In this document: positions 55,419-64,000 of the stretch, one piece after another
Layout of the letters: every line of letters begins with the position of its first letter
How positions within the stretch are numbered: the first letter of the stretch is position 1
Assembly: GCA_910574475.1 (NCBI GenBank)
Contig: CAJTAT010000002.1
Span: 62,001-126,000 of the forward strand
Direction: 5' to 3'
Source: Clostridia bacterium
GTDB taxonomy: Bacteria > Bacillota > Clostridia > Lachnospirales > Lachnospiraceae
DNA length: 64,000 bases
Program-made: the position numbers and the translations under genes
The notes under the pieces: generated by a model
Seen by the model: only the letters and a program-made list of their open reading frames with translations
What the model was told of the DNA's origin: nothing
Database searches by the model: none

Positions 55419-57500
55419 TTAAATGGAGCTTACATTCATATCTACATTGCCACTTACGCCATCCACTGTGCCTTTTGACGTATTCTGCCAGATATCATAG
55501 CGTCCACCATAAGTACATTTAGCTGCATACTGTGCTACCCAGATACGATAGCTACTTGGGAACTGGGATGGATCCAGATGCTCGGAAAACCAGTTCTTAC
55601 TTGCATATACCATTGGTGTATAGCCAGAATTTGCCACTGTATTACAAAATGCAATGGTGATTCTGGTACGATCTGCTTTTGAGAGTCCATCTGCACGGCC
55701 CGCTCCGCCATTTGCATACTCGCTGTCAATGGCGATAGGCATATTGATTCCATACGTTCCAGCCAGCTTCACTGCCATACTTGCCTCTTCTACAGCCTCA
55801 GCCTCAGTTACTGCCTGGCTGAAGAAGTATACTCCTACACGCAATCCTGCTGCCTTTGCCCCAGTAATGTGAGATCTGAACATAGGATCTTCTACAAGGA
55901 CGCCTGAACCATAGCCACGGTATCCACAGCGGATAATCGCAAAGTTGATACCTGCATTTTTAACTTTCGTCCAGTTAATGCTCTTCTGGAATTTGGACAC
56001 ATCAATGCCAATGGTACCAGAACGCACACCCTCACTGCTGAATGTGTACTGAATACCCTGAATGGTCTGGGTACCCGTCACCTTATTGCCCTCTTTGTCA
56101 AAGTAATAAGTTGCACCGTCAATTGTCTGCCAGCCAGTATATTTGTAGGTTCCAGTGCCTTCCATAACGGGCTCACTGGTAGTATCATAGACGATCTTTT
56201 CTGTCGCTGTTGCGCTTACCAGGCGCAAGCCATTGCTTCTTACAGATGCAGTTCCTGGCTCCCCGCTTTGAGTCGCATCAATAGTCTGTACGCTCTGGGG
56301 TTGCTGAATCGTTCCTTCTGATGAGTTTGTCCCATCTGATGGCTGATTTACTACTAAATCTGGATTATTTTGTCCACAATATGTACATTTATTTGTAGTA
56401 GCATCATAGCTGTGTTTGCTGGGGTCCGCAGGAACTGACTGCTTATCATTGCAGGTAGAGCAGGTCTGCTCTCCCGCTGTCTGACAGGTTGGGGGAGTCG
56501 TCACCGTATAATTATGAGTATGGCTGCCATCCACTACACCACATACCGTACATTTCCCGTCCTGATAATTATGAGCAGTCTTTGGAATAGCTTCTTTCTT
56601 TGTGTCTCCGCAGATGCTGCAAGTGGAAGTCTTCTCTCCCTCTGCTGTACAAGTAGCCGCAGTCGTCACTTCATCCACATATGTATGAGTGCAAGCTACA
56701 TCGGCGCCGCATCGATCACATTTTCCATCCTTGTCCTCGTCCACATGGTGCTTAGCCGGCTCACTTATAATTTTTACATACATAGGCGTGCCGTACTCGT
56801 CAATCTTCTGACGCATGATCTCTGTCTTGGTAGATTCCACATACTCTACGGTATCCGTCATAATTGTAGCTGTTCCCGCGTCACTGTTGCCATTTGTATT
56901 GGAATCCTCTTTGGCGACATTAATCTCACTTTCTTTTTTTATCTCATCTGAAACATCAATAGCTTTATATTCAATATTTGCCTTTACATCAGTGGTAATA
57001 TCCTTGGGAGCACTGTAGGATCCAGTAGACTTCATGGAAATATTACACTTGCCCGGAGCTATATCTTTGATATATATGATGCCATCTTTGTCATCATCTT
57101 TATAACTCTGAGTCTTTTTATTGGCGTCTGTCACAGAGATCTCAAAGGCTGTACCTGTAATAACCTTGCCATTCTTCTCGTTAACAATCTTCACCTTCAA
57201 ATCCTTGTCCATAGACGTAGCCTTCAGGACAACAGATATCTCCTTATTCTCTACTTTTGCTGCCTCAGTATTATCCCCATCCAGCCTGGTCAGCTCAGCT
57301 ACATAAGATTTGTTCATGGAAAGTCCTACGACTTTTGCTTCTGCGGGCTCCTGAACTTCCTCCCTGGGAGCCTCAGCACGCAAATCTCTGACAGTAGGAA
57401 TCATATCTTCTGTCACATTCGCTCTCGATGCACAACCGCTCAGCATTGATACGGCCAGGCTTACAGAAAGGAGGGCTGCCCAAAACTGCTTTTTTTTCAT
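55419..57500 (-). CDS. GH25 (lysozyme-like) lipoprotein with Cys-pair repeats and choline-binding-like repeat
   Basis: The 693-residue exported lipoprotein has the lipobox VSMLSGC near residue 20 and a prealbumin-like Ig domain (about 95-185). Four CxxC-containing repeats follow (about 250-385, for example GKCDRCGAD and CSICGDTKKEA), interspersed with His. A choline/glucan-binding-like repeat lies at about 445-490 (YKYTGWQTIDGATYYFDKEG). The C-terminal GH25 domain (about 495-693) has the catalytic Asp/Glu in DVSKFQ and AIDSEYA. It probably cuts peptidoglycan at the cell surface. The ATG at 57500 follows GAGGAG. Confidence 0.85.
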   Translation of the reverse strand: MKKKQFWAALLSVSLAVSMLSGCASRANVTEDMIPTVRDLRAEAPREEVQEPAEAKVVGLSMNKSYVAELTRLDGDNTEAAKVENKEISVVLKATSMDKDLKVKIVNEKNGKVITGTAFEISVTDANKKTQSYKDDDKDGIIYIKDIAPGKCNISMKSTGSYSAPKDITTDVKANIEYKAIDVSDEIKKESEINVAKEDSNTNGNSDAGTATIMTDTVEYVESTKTEIMRQKIDEYGTPMYVKIISEPAKHHVDEDKDGKCDRCGADVACTHTYVDEVTTAATCTAEGEKTSTCSICGDTKKEAIPKTAHNYQDGKCTVCGVVDGSHTHNYTVTTPPTCQTAGEQTCSTCNDKQSVPADPSKHSYDATTNKCTYCGQNNPDLVVNQPSDGTNSSEGTIQQPQSVQTIDATQSGEPGTASVRSNGLRLVSATATEKIVYDTTSEPVMEGTGTYKYTGWQTIDGATYYFDKEGNKVTGTQTIQGIQYTFSSEGVRSGTIGIDVSKFQKSINWTKVKNAGINFAIIRCGYRGYGSGVLVEDPMFRSHITGAKAAGLRVGVYFFSQAVTEAEAVEEASMAVKLAGTYGINMPIAIDSEYANGGAGRADGLSKADRTRITIAFCNTVANSGYTPMVYASKNWFSEHLDPSQFPSSYRIWVAQYAAKCTYGGRYDIWQNTSKGTVDGVSGNVDMNVSSI

Positions 57501-57623
57501 TCTTTTTCTCCTCATCTCAATTTTTTGATCAATCTATCCACCTAAATCCAAATTTTCCAAGTTAATCTTTAGTATAACATCCTTTTTTTTCAATTTCAAC
57601 CATATATATAAAAAAGTTAACAT

Positions 57624-57661
57624 AAAAAAATGGAATACCCACCAGGATATTCCATTTTTTT
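57624..57661. terminator. Terminator between foldase and GH25 genes
   Basis: AAAAAATGGAATA and TATTCCATTTTTT (57624-57660) form an almost perfect stem with flanking A/T runs. It ends the foldase gene on the minus strand. Confidence 0.8.
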
Positions 57662-57662
57662 A

Positions 57663-58700
57663 TTATTCTTGAGTCTTCAATGTAAAGATACGCTCAAATG
57701 TCAATTTTGACAGGGCTGTTTCCACAGGAGTAAAGGTGTGAGCCTCTTGAAGCTTTTGATATTTTTCTGTATAGAGATCATCTTTTCTCCTCTGAACAAT
57801 CGTCCCTTTCTGATTGTCTGTGGCTTCCTGATCAAAAGTACTGACCATCTGTACTGCATAATAACCAGTGCTGGTCTCTATCAACTCTGCAAATTCACCA
57901 TCTGCCAGAGCATTGGCCGCTGTCTGCACCTCCTCTGCAATCGCAGTACTTCCCTCTCCATATGTGATAGAGCTTGCAGTTCGCTCTTTTGCCTCTGCTG
58001 CTGCGCTTAAGTCTCCGCTCTCCTTTGCTGCATCCAGAATTTCCTGAAGGGCTGCTTTCTTCTCTGCTTTTTCCTCATCTGTCAGCTCAATAACATTTCC
58101 TGCTTCATCATACTCAGTGCCTGATGTGGATTCAAATAAATAGGAGATTCTCTTCTGTGCTGCTTCCTCGTCGGACACCTCGGTGTCCACATCCGCAGTC
58201 AGGGCAGTATACATTTTGTTTTCCAATGTCATAAGGGTCAGGACATGTTCCACTGTCGCCTGATCTGCTGTAACGGCCTTTTTAGCCTTATCCGTATTAG
58301 TTGACAAAAATTTCGTAGCCGCTTCTGTAATCGCAGCCTTCTCGTCTTCTGTCAGAGCCACCTGATAGTTGGGAGCCTCAGCTTCCAGAATGTACAGCTT
58401 TTTGAACTCTTCTATCAGAGTTTCCTTAGCCGTCTCCCCATAAATTACGCCCGTTCCTGACATATCCTGCTGATATATATTGCTCTCGCCGCCAAACAGG
58501 CCTCCATAATAAGTCTCCATCTGTGCCTGCTGATAACGCAACATGAGGTTAAACTCTCCTAGGGGTATATTCGTCTCATCCATGGTGGCAATCGTCTCAG
58601 AACCATCCAGACTGCTCTGTGCGCAACCACACAGGGCCAAAGCCAGTACCACAATCATCGATAAGAGTGCAATGACTTTATTCTTCCTATTCATAAACAT
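57663..58700 (-). CDS. Foldase-like lipoprotein (PrsA/SurA-type N-terminal chaperone domain)
   Basis: The 345-residue lipoprotein has a signal with LALALCGC and a helical chaperone domain. The C-terminal region (about 200-320) has the FAELIETSTGYYAVQMVSTFD pattern of parvulin-like PPIase domains. It would help exported proteins fold outside the membrane. It is a paralogue of the next gene and probably arose by duplication. Peptidyl-prolyl isomerase activity is likely but not proven by residues I can see. Confidence 0.8.
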   Translation of the reverse strand: MFMNRKNKVIALLSMIVVLALALCGCAQSSLDGSETIATMDETNIPLGEFNLMLRYQQAQMETYYGGLFGGESNIYQQDMSGTGVIYGETAKETLIEEFKKLYILEAEAPNYQVALTEDEKAAITEAATKFLSTNTDKAKKAVTADQATVEHVLTLMTLENKMYTALTADVDTEVSDEEAAQKRISYLFESTSGTEYDEAGNVIELTDEEKAEKKAALQEILDAAKESGDLSAAAEAKERTASSITYGEGSTAIAEEVQTAANALADGEFAELIETSTGYYAVQMVSTFDQEATDNQKGTIVQRRKDDLYTEKYQKLQEAHTFTPVETALSKLTFERIFTLKTQE

Positions 58701-58891
58701 AACTACCTTTCCTTCATTTCTACAGATGTCCTTTGGACATCGAAGTCTTCTTTTATCCTTTGTTCATTATAGTCTGTCTTGGGCATTCAGGCAAGGACTT
58801 CTTGTCCTAATACACAAACTTTTCACTGCTGTCGTGCTTATATTTTGCAAAACGGTCGCCCGCTATGAAAGGAGCTCCCCAGGCGCCCCAT

Positions 58892-59911
58892 CTACTCTGT
58901 GATCATCTCCTCTACCAAAACCGTCTCCCAAACGTCTTCCTCGATCACTAGCGGCGTCTCTTCCTTCCATTCCTCCAGAAGTCCATCCAAATATTCTTCC
59001 CTGCCAGACCATTTCAGCGCTTCTATATTTTCTTGTGTAGCCTCTTCGTCATAATCCGATACGTGCTGGACAACGTAATATCCGTCTTCTGTCTCTATCA
59101 ATCCTGAGACGCCCCCGAGTTCAAGCTCTCTTGCTGCTTGGGCTACCTGCTCGTGAGCACCGCCATCTGTCATTTCATTAAAATACACATCAATAATTGT
59201 ATGTGAAATCTCGTCCCCCGCAGCCGTAATATCTCCTAACTCACGAGCCCGAAGGGCGAATTCTTCTGCATCTTCCTGGATCTGAACCAGCTCTTCTTCT
59301 GTAAATGGAGTGTGGTTCCCCTCAGCATCATAAGTTCCCATAGTAGAAAAAAGGCAATAACTCAGCTTTCCTACCTGGGCTTCCTCCTCCTGGATTTCTG
59401 GATTGTAAGCCTCCTGAATTGCAGAGGCCACCTTAGCTGCAAGTTCATTATACTCTAGTAGCTCCTCCACATTTTCTTTTGTAGCGCCGGCTGCTTCCAG
59501 CACAGAGGGAGTATTTGTTTCCATAAAAGAAGCTGCCCGCTTTTCAATCACTTCTTTTTCTTCTTTTGTCAACTCTATCTCATAATCCTTTGCATGAACA
59601 CACAGCAGATGCAGTCTTACTAAGGTATCCATGACATCCTGCTTTAAGACATCAGCAAAAGTTCCCTGGTCATCGCCAAATTCTTCCTGCCACATATTTC
59701 CGCTTGCAAACTCATCATAAGAATATTCCCATTGTTCCTGTAGCATCCTTGTGTAAAAAACTGCCTCTTCCAGATATATAATATCGCTGCCCAGGTGTGC
59801 TACTGGCGTCCTCTGATTTTCTTCTTTTCCGCAGCTACTTAGCAGGCTGCCCACAAGTAAGCAGATTGCAAACAGTACCCCAATTCTTCTTTTTCTCTTT
59901 TGTTTGTTCAT
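58892..59911 (-). CDS. Foldase-like lipoprotein (PrsA/SurA-type), paralogue
   Basis: The 339-residue protein has a signal with lipobox VGSLLSSC and the same overall plan as the neighbour at 57663-58700, including a SGLIETEDGYYVVQHVSDYDEEAT segment. It follows mfd by four bases, so it is co-transcribed with mfd and pth. Residues differ widely from the neighbour, indicating an old duplication. Confidence 0.8.
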   Translation of the reverse strand: MNKQKRKRRIGVLFAICLLVGSLLSSCGKEENQRTPVAHLGSDIIYLEEAVFYTRMLQEQWEYSYDEFASGNMWQEEFGDDQGTFADVLKQDVMDTLVRLHLLCVHAKDYEIELTKEEKEVIEKRAASFMETNTPSVLEAAGATKENVEELLEYNELAAKVASAIQEAYNPEIQEEEAQVGKLSYCLFSTMGTYDAEGNHTPFTEEELVQIQEDAEEFALRARELGDITAAGDEISHTIIDVYFNEMTDGGAHEQVAQAARELELGGVSGLIETEDGYYVVQHVSDYDEEATQENIEALKWSGREEYLDGLLEEWKEETPLVIEEDVWETVLVEEMITE

Positions 59912-59915
59912 GTTT

Positions 59916-62900
59916 TCATTCCTCCAGCAAAATCTGCATCTGTTCCAGAATTCCTCCTATTAATTCCATGCTGTCTTTTTCTTTGTCTCGGCTGTTTTTT
60001 GTTCTCCGATAGAAGAGTCCTGGTTTCTCTCCCGTCACCAGCTTCATCCTTCCCCCAAAATGGGAGATGAACTCAGGAAAAGCTGCCGGATTCAGCTTTG
60101 CCTTTTTATATAGAAGGAATCGTATCTCTTCTGGCCTCTCCAGAACCTCCTGGACATAGACTTTGTGCGCCCGAACCTTCAGTTCTGCCACAGCCAGCAG
60201 ATTCAGCACAGATTTAGGGGCGTCCCCAAACCGATCCAAAAGTTCCTCCAACATATCTTCACATTCCTCTTTTGTCTCGATACCCGCCATGCGTTTATAG
60301 ATGTCCAGCTTTTGGCTCTCATTTCGAATATAAGTATCAGGAATAAAAGCATCCAATTCCATATCCACTAAAGTCTCAAATTCATCCTCAGACACAGAAA
60401 TTCCCTTCTGCTTTTTCACAGCCTCATTTAACATTTTACAGTACAGATCATAGCCTACTGCCTGCATATGGCCATGTTGCTGGGCCCCCAGAAGGTTTCC
60501 TGCCCCGCGTATCTCCAAATCCCGCATAGCAATCTTAAATCCACTGCCAAGCTCTGTAAACTCCCGGATAGCTCCAAGGCGCTTTTCTGCCACCTCTTTC
60601 AACATCTTATCTCGCTTATACATCAAAAATGCGTAGGCTGTCCGGTTCGAACGCCCCACTCGTCCCCGGAGCTGGTAAAGCTGAGACAGGCCCATATTGT
60701 CTGCATCATGGATAATCATGGTATTCACATTGGAAATATCAAGTCCCGTTTCGATAATAGTCGTGGATACCAGCACATCAATATCTCCTGCAATAAAGTC
60801 ATACATAATCCGTTCCAGCTCATTCTCTTTCATCTGTCCGTGGGCATATACTACATTTGCCTCCGGGATCAGCTCTGCAATCCGTGTGGTAATATCAGCG
60901 ATGGTATTAACCCGATTATATACATAATAGACTTGCCCTCCCCGAGATAATTCACGTGTGATAGCTGCCCGGACCATTTCGTCGTCATATTCCATCACAT
61001 ACGTCTGAATAGGCACCCGATCTTGCGGCGCCTCCTCCAGCACACTCATGTCTCGAATTCCAATAAGGCTCATATGAAGGGTCCTTGGTATTGGTGTAGC
61101 CGTCAGAGTGAGAACATCCACATTTTCCTTTAATTTTTTAATCTTTTCCTTGTGAGCCACTCCAAAGCGCTGCTCCTCATCGATAATCAGGAGTCCCAAA
61201 TCTTTAAAGTGCACATCAGAGGAAAGTACCCTGTGGGTTCCTATGACAATATCTACAAGTCCCTTTTTCAGATCGGCCAGTGTCTTCTTTTGTTCTGTGG
61301 GTGTTCGAAATCTAGATAAGAGATCCACCCGGACCGGAAATTCTTTCATTCTCTGAACAAAAGTATTATAGTGCTGCTGGGCCAGAATCGTAGTGGGGAC
61401 CAGATACACAACCTGTTTATTCTCCTGAACTGATTTAAAGGCTGCACGAATGGCAATCTCTGTCTTGCCATAACCTACATCTCCGCAGATCAGGCGATCC
61501 ATGATCTTTGTGCTTTCCATATCCCGTTTGACAGCTTCGATGGCCATCTGCTGATCCTCAGTCTCCTCAAAAGGGAATAATTCTTCGAATTCCACCTGCC
61601 AAACGGTATCCGGTCCATAGACATAACCTTCCTTCTCCTGGCGTGCTGCATAGAGCTCCACCAGATCTTTTGCAATCTCCTGGACTGCTCCCCGAACCTT
61701 TGTCTTAGTCCTGGCCCACTCGTTTCCACCCAGGCGGTTTAGCTTAGGCTTTCTGGCATCAGATCCAGAGTATTTCTGGATCATTTCCAACTGAGTAGCC
61801 AGGATATAGAGGTTCCCGCCTTTGGCATACTCTATCTTAATGTAGTCTTTCATCACCTTGTCTACTTCTACCTTCTCAATCCCTTGGTAGATTCCAAGAC
61901 CATGATTTTCATGGACTACATAATCCCCAATGCTCAATTCTGTAAAGCTCTGTATCTTCTTTCCTTCATATGCCTTGCGCTTATGGCGTACTTTTTTCTC
62001 CCGTCCAAAGATATCGGTCTCCGATATTACGGCAAACTTGATCATGGGATACTCATATCCCCTGTGAACATTTCCATGAACTACCATAATCTCGGAAGGC
62101 TGCACCACACGCTGGGGGTCTTCTGAGTAAAAGCTGTTCAGCTCTTCTGCCTGAAGATCCGCTGCGAGGCGTCTGGCTCTTGTGCCTGAAGCACACATGA
62201 GCACCACCGCATACTTCTCCCGCTTCCATCGCTTCAAGTCCCGAATCAGGAGTTCAAAGCTATTGTTGTAAGGGTTAATAGACCTTGCTGTAATCTGGTA
62301 TCTCCCTGTAAATTCCCAATCAGCCGCTTTCTGCTCCATCATGCAGAGCGCCACACAATTCTTCCTGTTCAGGCGGGCTATGGTTTCCTCACTGCCATAT
62401 AAAATCCTGGCCGTCTCCGGGATCTCTTCTCCTCTTTCTGCCCGATTGGCAAGACTCTCTTGCACCTCTTTCTCTATGGCTCTAGACTTCTCAGAAAGCC
62501 TGGCTGGTTCATCCAGAAAAACGATAGATTTCTCTGTATCAAAGTAATCCAGAAAGCTGACCGCCACCTCCCCTTTCCCAGGAACAGGATCTGTCGCGGG
62601 ATAGATTACAATTTCTTCCAGATTTTCTATGGAACGCTGGCTCTCCACATCAAAGCTTCGAATGGAATCAACTTCTTCGTCCCAAAACTCAATCCTCCAG
62701 GGATTCTCTTCCGTCAAGGCATAGATATCTACAATCCCACCCCGAACAGCAAATTGTCCTGGAGCTTCCACTTGTCCTGTGCGTTCGTATCCCAGGCGAG
62801 CCAGCCGCTTACTCAGGGCTGAGATCTGTACCACGCTGTCATTGCCGATACACAAAAGTTCATTTTGTACTTGTTGGAGTGGCTTTAGGCAGTCCATGCA

Positions 62901-63263
62901 TCCATCAATGGTGGCAATCACAGTAACCTCCTGCTGCTCTAAGATAGCCTGGAGAGCCCGAATCCGTTGTTGCACCAAAAGATTTCCTTGAATGTCTGCA
63001 TGAAAAAAGAGGAAATCCTTTGCCTGATAAAGCACGGCTTTCCTGTCAAAGTATCGACAGTCCTCATAGATTTCCTTCGCTTTTTGTTCACTATAAGTCA
63101 GAATCACCCTGTAGGGAATATCTTGCCACAAGCCACAAGCCATATGAACCTTTTGAGAGTCAATGCATCCCGACAGCTGCATAGCCCCGCGGTTCTTTTT
63201 GATTCTGTCCCGAATTTCTTCATAAGCACTTAAATTCTTTAATGGTTCTAGAAAGGCCTTCAT
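59916..63263 (-). CDS. mfd: Transcription-repair coupling factor Mfd
   Basis: Mfd releases RNA polymerase stalled at DNA lesions and recruits UvrA. The 1115-residue protein has the UvrB-like N-terminal region, the RNA-polymerase interaction domain (about 470-540, VHENHGLGIYQG) and a superfamily 2 translocase core. That core has GDVGYGKTEIA, DEEQRFGV, TATPIPRTL and the motif VI region QLRGRVGRSNR. A C-terminal TRCF domain follows. Its four-base overlap with pth indicates translational coupling. Confidence 0.96.
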   Translation of the reverse strand: MKAFLEPLKNLSAYEEIRDRIKKNRGAMQLSGCIDSQKVHMACGLWQDIPYRVILTYSEQKAKEIYEDCRYFDRKAVLYQAKDFLFFHADIQGNLLVQQRIRALQAILEQQEVTVIATIDGCMDCLKPLQQVQNELLCIGNDSVVQISALSKRLARLGYERTGQVEAPGQFAVRGGIVDIYALTEENPWRIEFWDEEVDSIRSFDVESQRSIENLEEIVIYPATDPVPGKGEVAVSFLDYFDTEKSIVFLDEPARLSEKSRAIEKEVQESLANRAERGEEIPETARILYGSEETIARLNRKNCVALCMMEQKAADWEFTGRYQITARSINPYNNSFELLIRDLKRWKREKYAVVLMCASGTRARRLAADLQAEELNSFYSEDPQRVVQPSEIMVVHGNVHRGYEYPMIKFAVISETDIFGREKKVRHKRKAYEGKKIQSFTELSIGDYVVHENHGLGIYQGIEKVEVDKVMKDYIKIEYAKGGNLYILATQLEMIQKYSGSDARKPKLNRLGGNEWARTKTKVRGAVQEIAKDLVELYAARQEKEGYVYGPDTVWQVEFEELFPFEETEDQQMAIEAVKRDMESTKIMDRLICGDVGYGKTEIAIRAAFKSVQENKQVVYLVPTTILAQQHYNTFVQRMKEFPVRVDLLSRFRTPTEQKKTLADLKKGLVDIVIGTHRVLSSDVHFKDLGLLIIDEEQRFGVAHKEKIKKLKENVDVLTLTATPIPRTLHMSLIGIRDMSVLEEAPQDRVPIQTYVMEYDDEMVRAAITRELSRGGQVYYVYNRVNTIADITTRIAELIPEANVVYAHGQMKENELERIMYDFIAGDIDVLVSTTIIETGLDISNVNTMIIHDADNMGLSQLYQLRGRVGRSNRTAYAFLMYKRDKMLKEVAEKRLGAIREFTELGSGFKIAMRDLEIRGAGNLLGAQQHGHMQAVGYDLYCKMLNEAVKKQKGISVSEDEFETLVDMELDAFIPDTYIRNESQKLDIYKRMAGIETKEECEDMLEELLDRFGDAPKSVLNLLAVAELKVRAHKVYVQEVLERPEEIRFLLYKKAKLNPAAFPEFISHFGGRMKLVTGEKPGLFYRRTKNSRDKEKDSMELIGGILEQMQILLEE

Positions 63264-63838
63264 TCTCTTACAACCTTTTTATTATATAAATTCATGGCTG
63301 CGTCCGTCTGATCTTGTACCATTAGTTTCACTGCGTCCGCCGCACATTTGATTGCTTCCTCTACTTTGTTCCGATCTTCTTTTGAAAAATGTCCCAGTAC
63401 ATAGTCGGCCAGATCGTATTCCTGGGGCTTTTCTCCTACACCCACGCGGATACGTAGGAATTCTTGAGTCCCCAGATGAGCTATAATATCCTTCATGCCA
63501 TTGTGTCCACCGGCGCTTCCCTTTTTGCGCACCCGCAGATATCCTGGCTCCAATGCAATATCATCATAGATGACAATCAATTCATTGGCAGGATTAAGCT
63601 TATAGAAATCTACTGCCTCCCGGACACTATTTCCACTCAAGTTCATAAAGGTCTGAGGCTTAAGAAGCAGTACCTTTTGTCCCTCTATAAAACCTGTACC
63701 ACACAAGCCTTTAAAATTTTTAGTATTTATACTTATATTATATTGATCCGCCAGATACTGAATTACATCAAATCCAATATTGTGGCGGGTATGCTCATAC
63801 TTTTTTGTAGGATTTCCCAGTCCTGTGATTACATACAT
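63260..63838 (-). CDS. pth: Peptidyl-tRNA hydrolase
   Basis: Pth recycles tRNA from peptidyl-tRNA. The 192-residue protein has the N-terminal GLGNPTKKYEHTRHNIGFD motif (catalytic His20 and Asn10). It also has the FMNLSG loop, IYDDIAL with the catalytic Asp near residue 93, and the GSAGGHNGMKDI segment. The order pth-mfd-foldase is a common Firmicute arrangement. Confidence 0.96.
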   Translation of the reverse strand: MYVITGLGNPTKKYEHTRHNIGFDVIQYLADQYNISINTKNFKGLCGTGFIEGQKVLLLKPQTFMNLSGNSVREAVDFYKLNPANELIVIYDDIALEPGYLRVRKKGSAGGHNGMKDIIAHLGTQEFLRIRVGVGEKPQEYDLADYVLGHFSKEDRNKVEEAIKCAADAVKLMVQDQTDAAMNLYNKKVVRE

Positions 63839-63883
63839 ATACCGTCTCCTGTTGCATTGTGATTCACTTTTTCAGCCTCTATT

Positions 63884-63912
63884 ATACTACAGGACTTTTT
63901 GTACTTTGGCAA
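63884..63912 (-). promoter_or_regulatory. Candidate promoter of pth-mfd
   Basis: On the minus strand TTGCCA (63912-63907), 17 bases, TAGTAT (63889-63884). A TATAAT lies three bases further downstream, so the spacing is ambiguous. Confidence 0.45.
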
Positions 63913-63916
63913 GCCT

Positions 63917-63943
63917 CAAAAAGAATCTCGCAAGCGAGATTCT
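63917..63943 (-). terminator. Terminator of a minus-strand gene beyond the right edge
   Basis: AGAATCTCGC and GCGAGATTCT (63922-63943) form a perfect 10-bp stem with a two-base loop and a T run on the minus strand. It is preceded by a CCGCC/GGCGG hairpin and, at 63972-63977, by a further six-T run after GGGGGC, whose stem may continue past the edge. Confidence 0.7.
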
Positions 63944-64000
63944 CCGCCTACGGCGGTCGGCTTTCGTGTAAAAAAGCCCCCACAGACAAGCAATACGCGC

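Overview
The window reads as one chromosomal stretch of a spore-forming, anaerobic, low-to-moderate-GC Firmicute, most likely a gut-type Lachnospiraceae/Clostridia species. The grounds are a nine-gene clostridial V-type ATPase operon, exosporium-type collagen-like proteins preceded by sigma-K-like promoter motifs, AGGAGG ribosome sites with frequent TTG starts, TRAP and PTS transport, and fermentative genes (D-lactate dehydrogenase, acetate kinase). No rRNA, tRNA, CRISPR array, insertion sequence or phage gene was seen. Species-level assignment is not possible from the sequence alone.

Layout. 1-5.3 kb: minus-strand housekeeping and unknown genes (TRIC-like channel, M29 aminopeptidase, a large surface protein, a methyltransferase). 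5.3-6.1 kb: a decayed patch holding internally deleted remnants of a dihydrofolate-reductase-like gene and a flavodoxin gene, with an intact MerR-type promoter. 6.1-7.2 kb: DUF2284 protein and a spore-coat-like small protein. 7.2-10.5 kb: glucose-type PTS with its BglG/LicT antiterminator, RNA target and attenuator. 10.6-19.5 kb: V-ATPase operon H-I-K-E-C-F-A-B-D, with a Na+-binding signature in the K ring. 19.8-23.3 kb: two GntR regulators flanking an HpaI-type aldolase and a 2-hydroxyacid dehydrogenase. 23.4-26.9 kb: two collagen-like exosporium proteins with a glycosyltransferase between them.

27-47 kb is a large sugar-acid catabolic island. Plus strand: PfkB kinase, VOC protein, zinc alcohol dehydrogenase and galactonate dehydratase (27.0-30.8 kb). 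Minus strand: a TRAP transporter (dctPQM), a transaldolase-family protein, a second zinc dehydrogenase, KDPG/KDPGal aldolase, DgoK-type kinase and a hydroxyacid dehydrogenase (39.0-30.9 kb), preceded by an SDR. Plus strand: a five-gene operon (40.6-46.7 kb) of a long transaldolase-like enzyme, a LarA-type nickel-pincer racemase/epimerase, a CoA-acylating aldehyde dehydrogenase and a two-subunit ADP-forming acyl-CoA synthetase. LarC and LarB, which build the LarA cofactor, follow at 47.6-49.5 kb, then D-lactate dehydrogenase and acetate kinase.

50-64 kb: c-di-GMP signalling genes (PilZ, HPt, REC/HD-GYP/GGDEF), a GH25 lysozyme-like lipoprotein, two foldase-like lipoproteins, mfd and pth.

The galactonate-type enzymes form a De Ley-Doudoroff route (dehydratase, kinase, aldolase) from sugar acid to pyruvate and glyceraldehyde-3-phosphate. 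The 40.6-46.7 kb operon looks like a separate energy-conserving route: epimerise a 2-hydroxy acid, cleave or transfer with a Schiff-base lyase, oxidise the aldehyde to an acyl-CoA, and recover ATP. I do not know a described pathway with this exact gene set, and it is my main candidate for an undescribed system.
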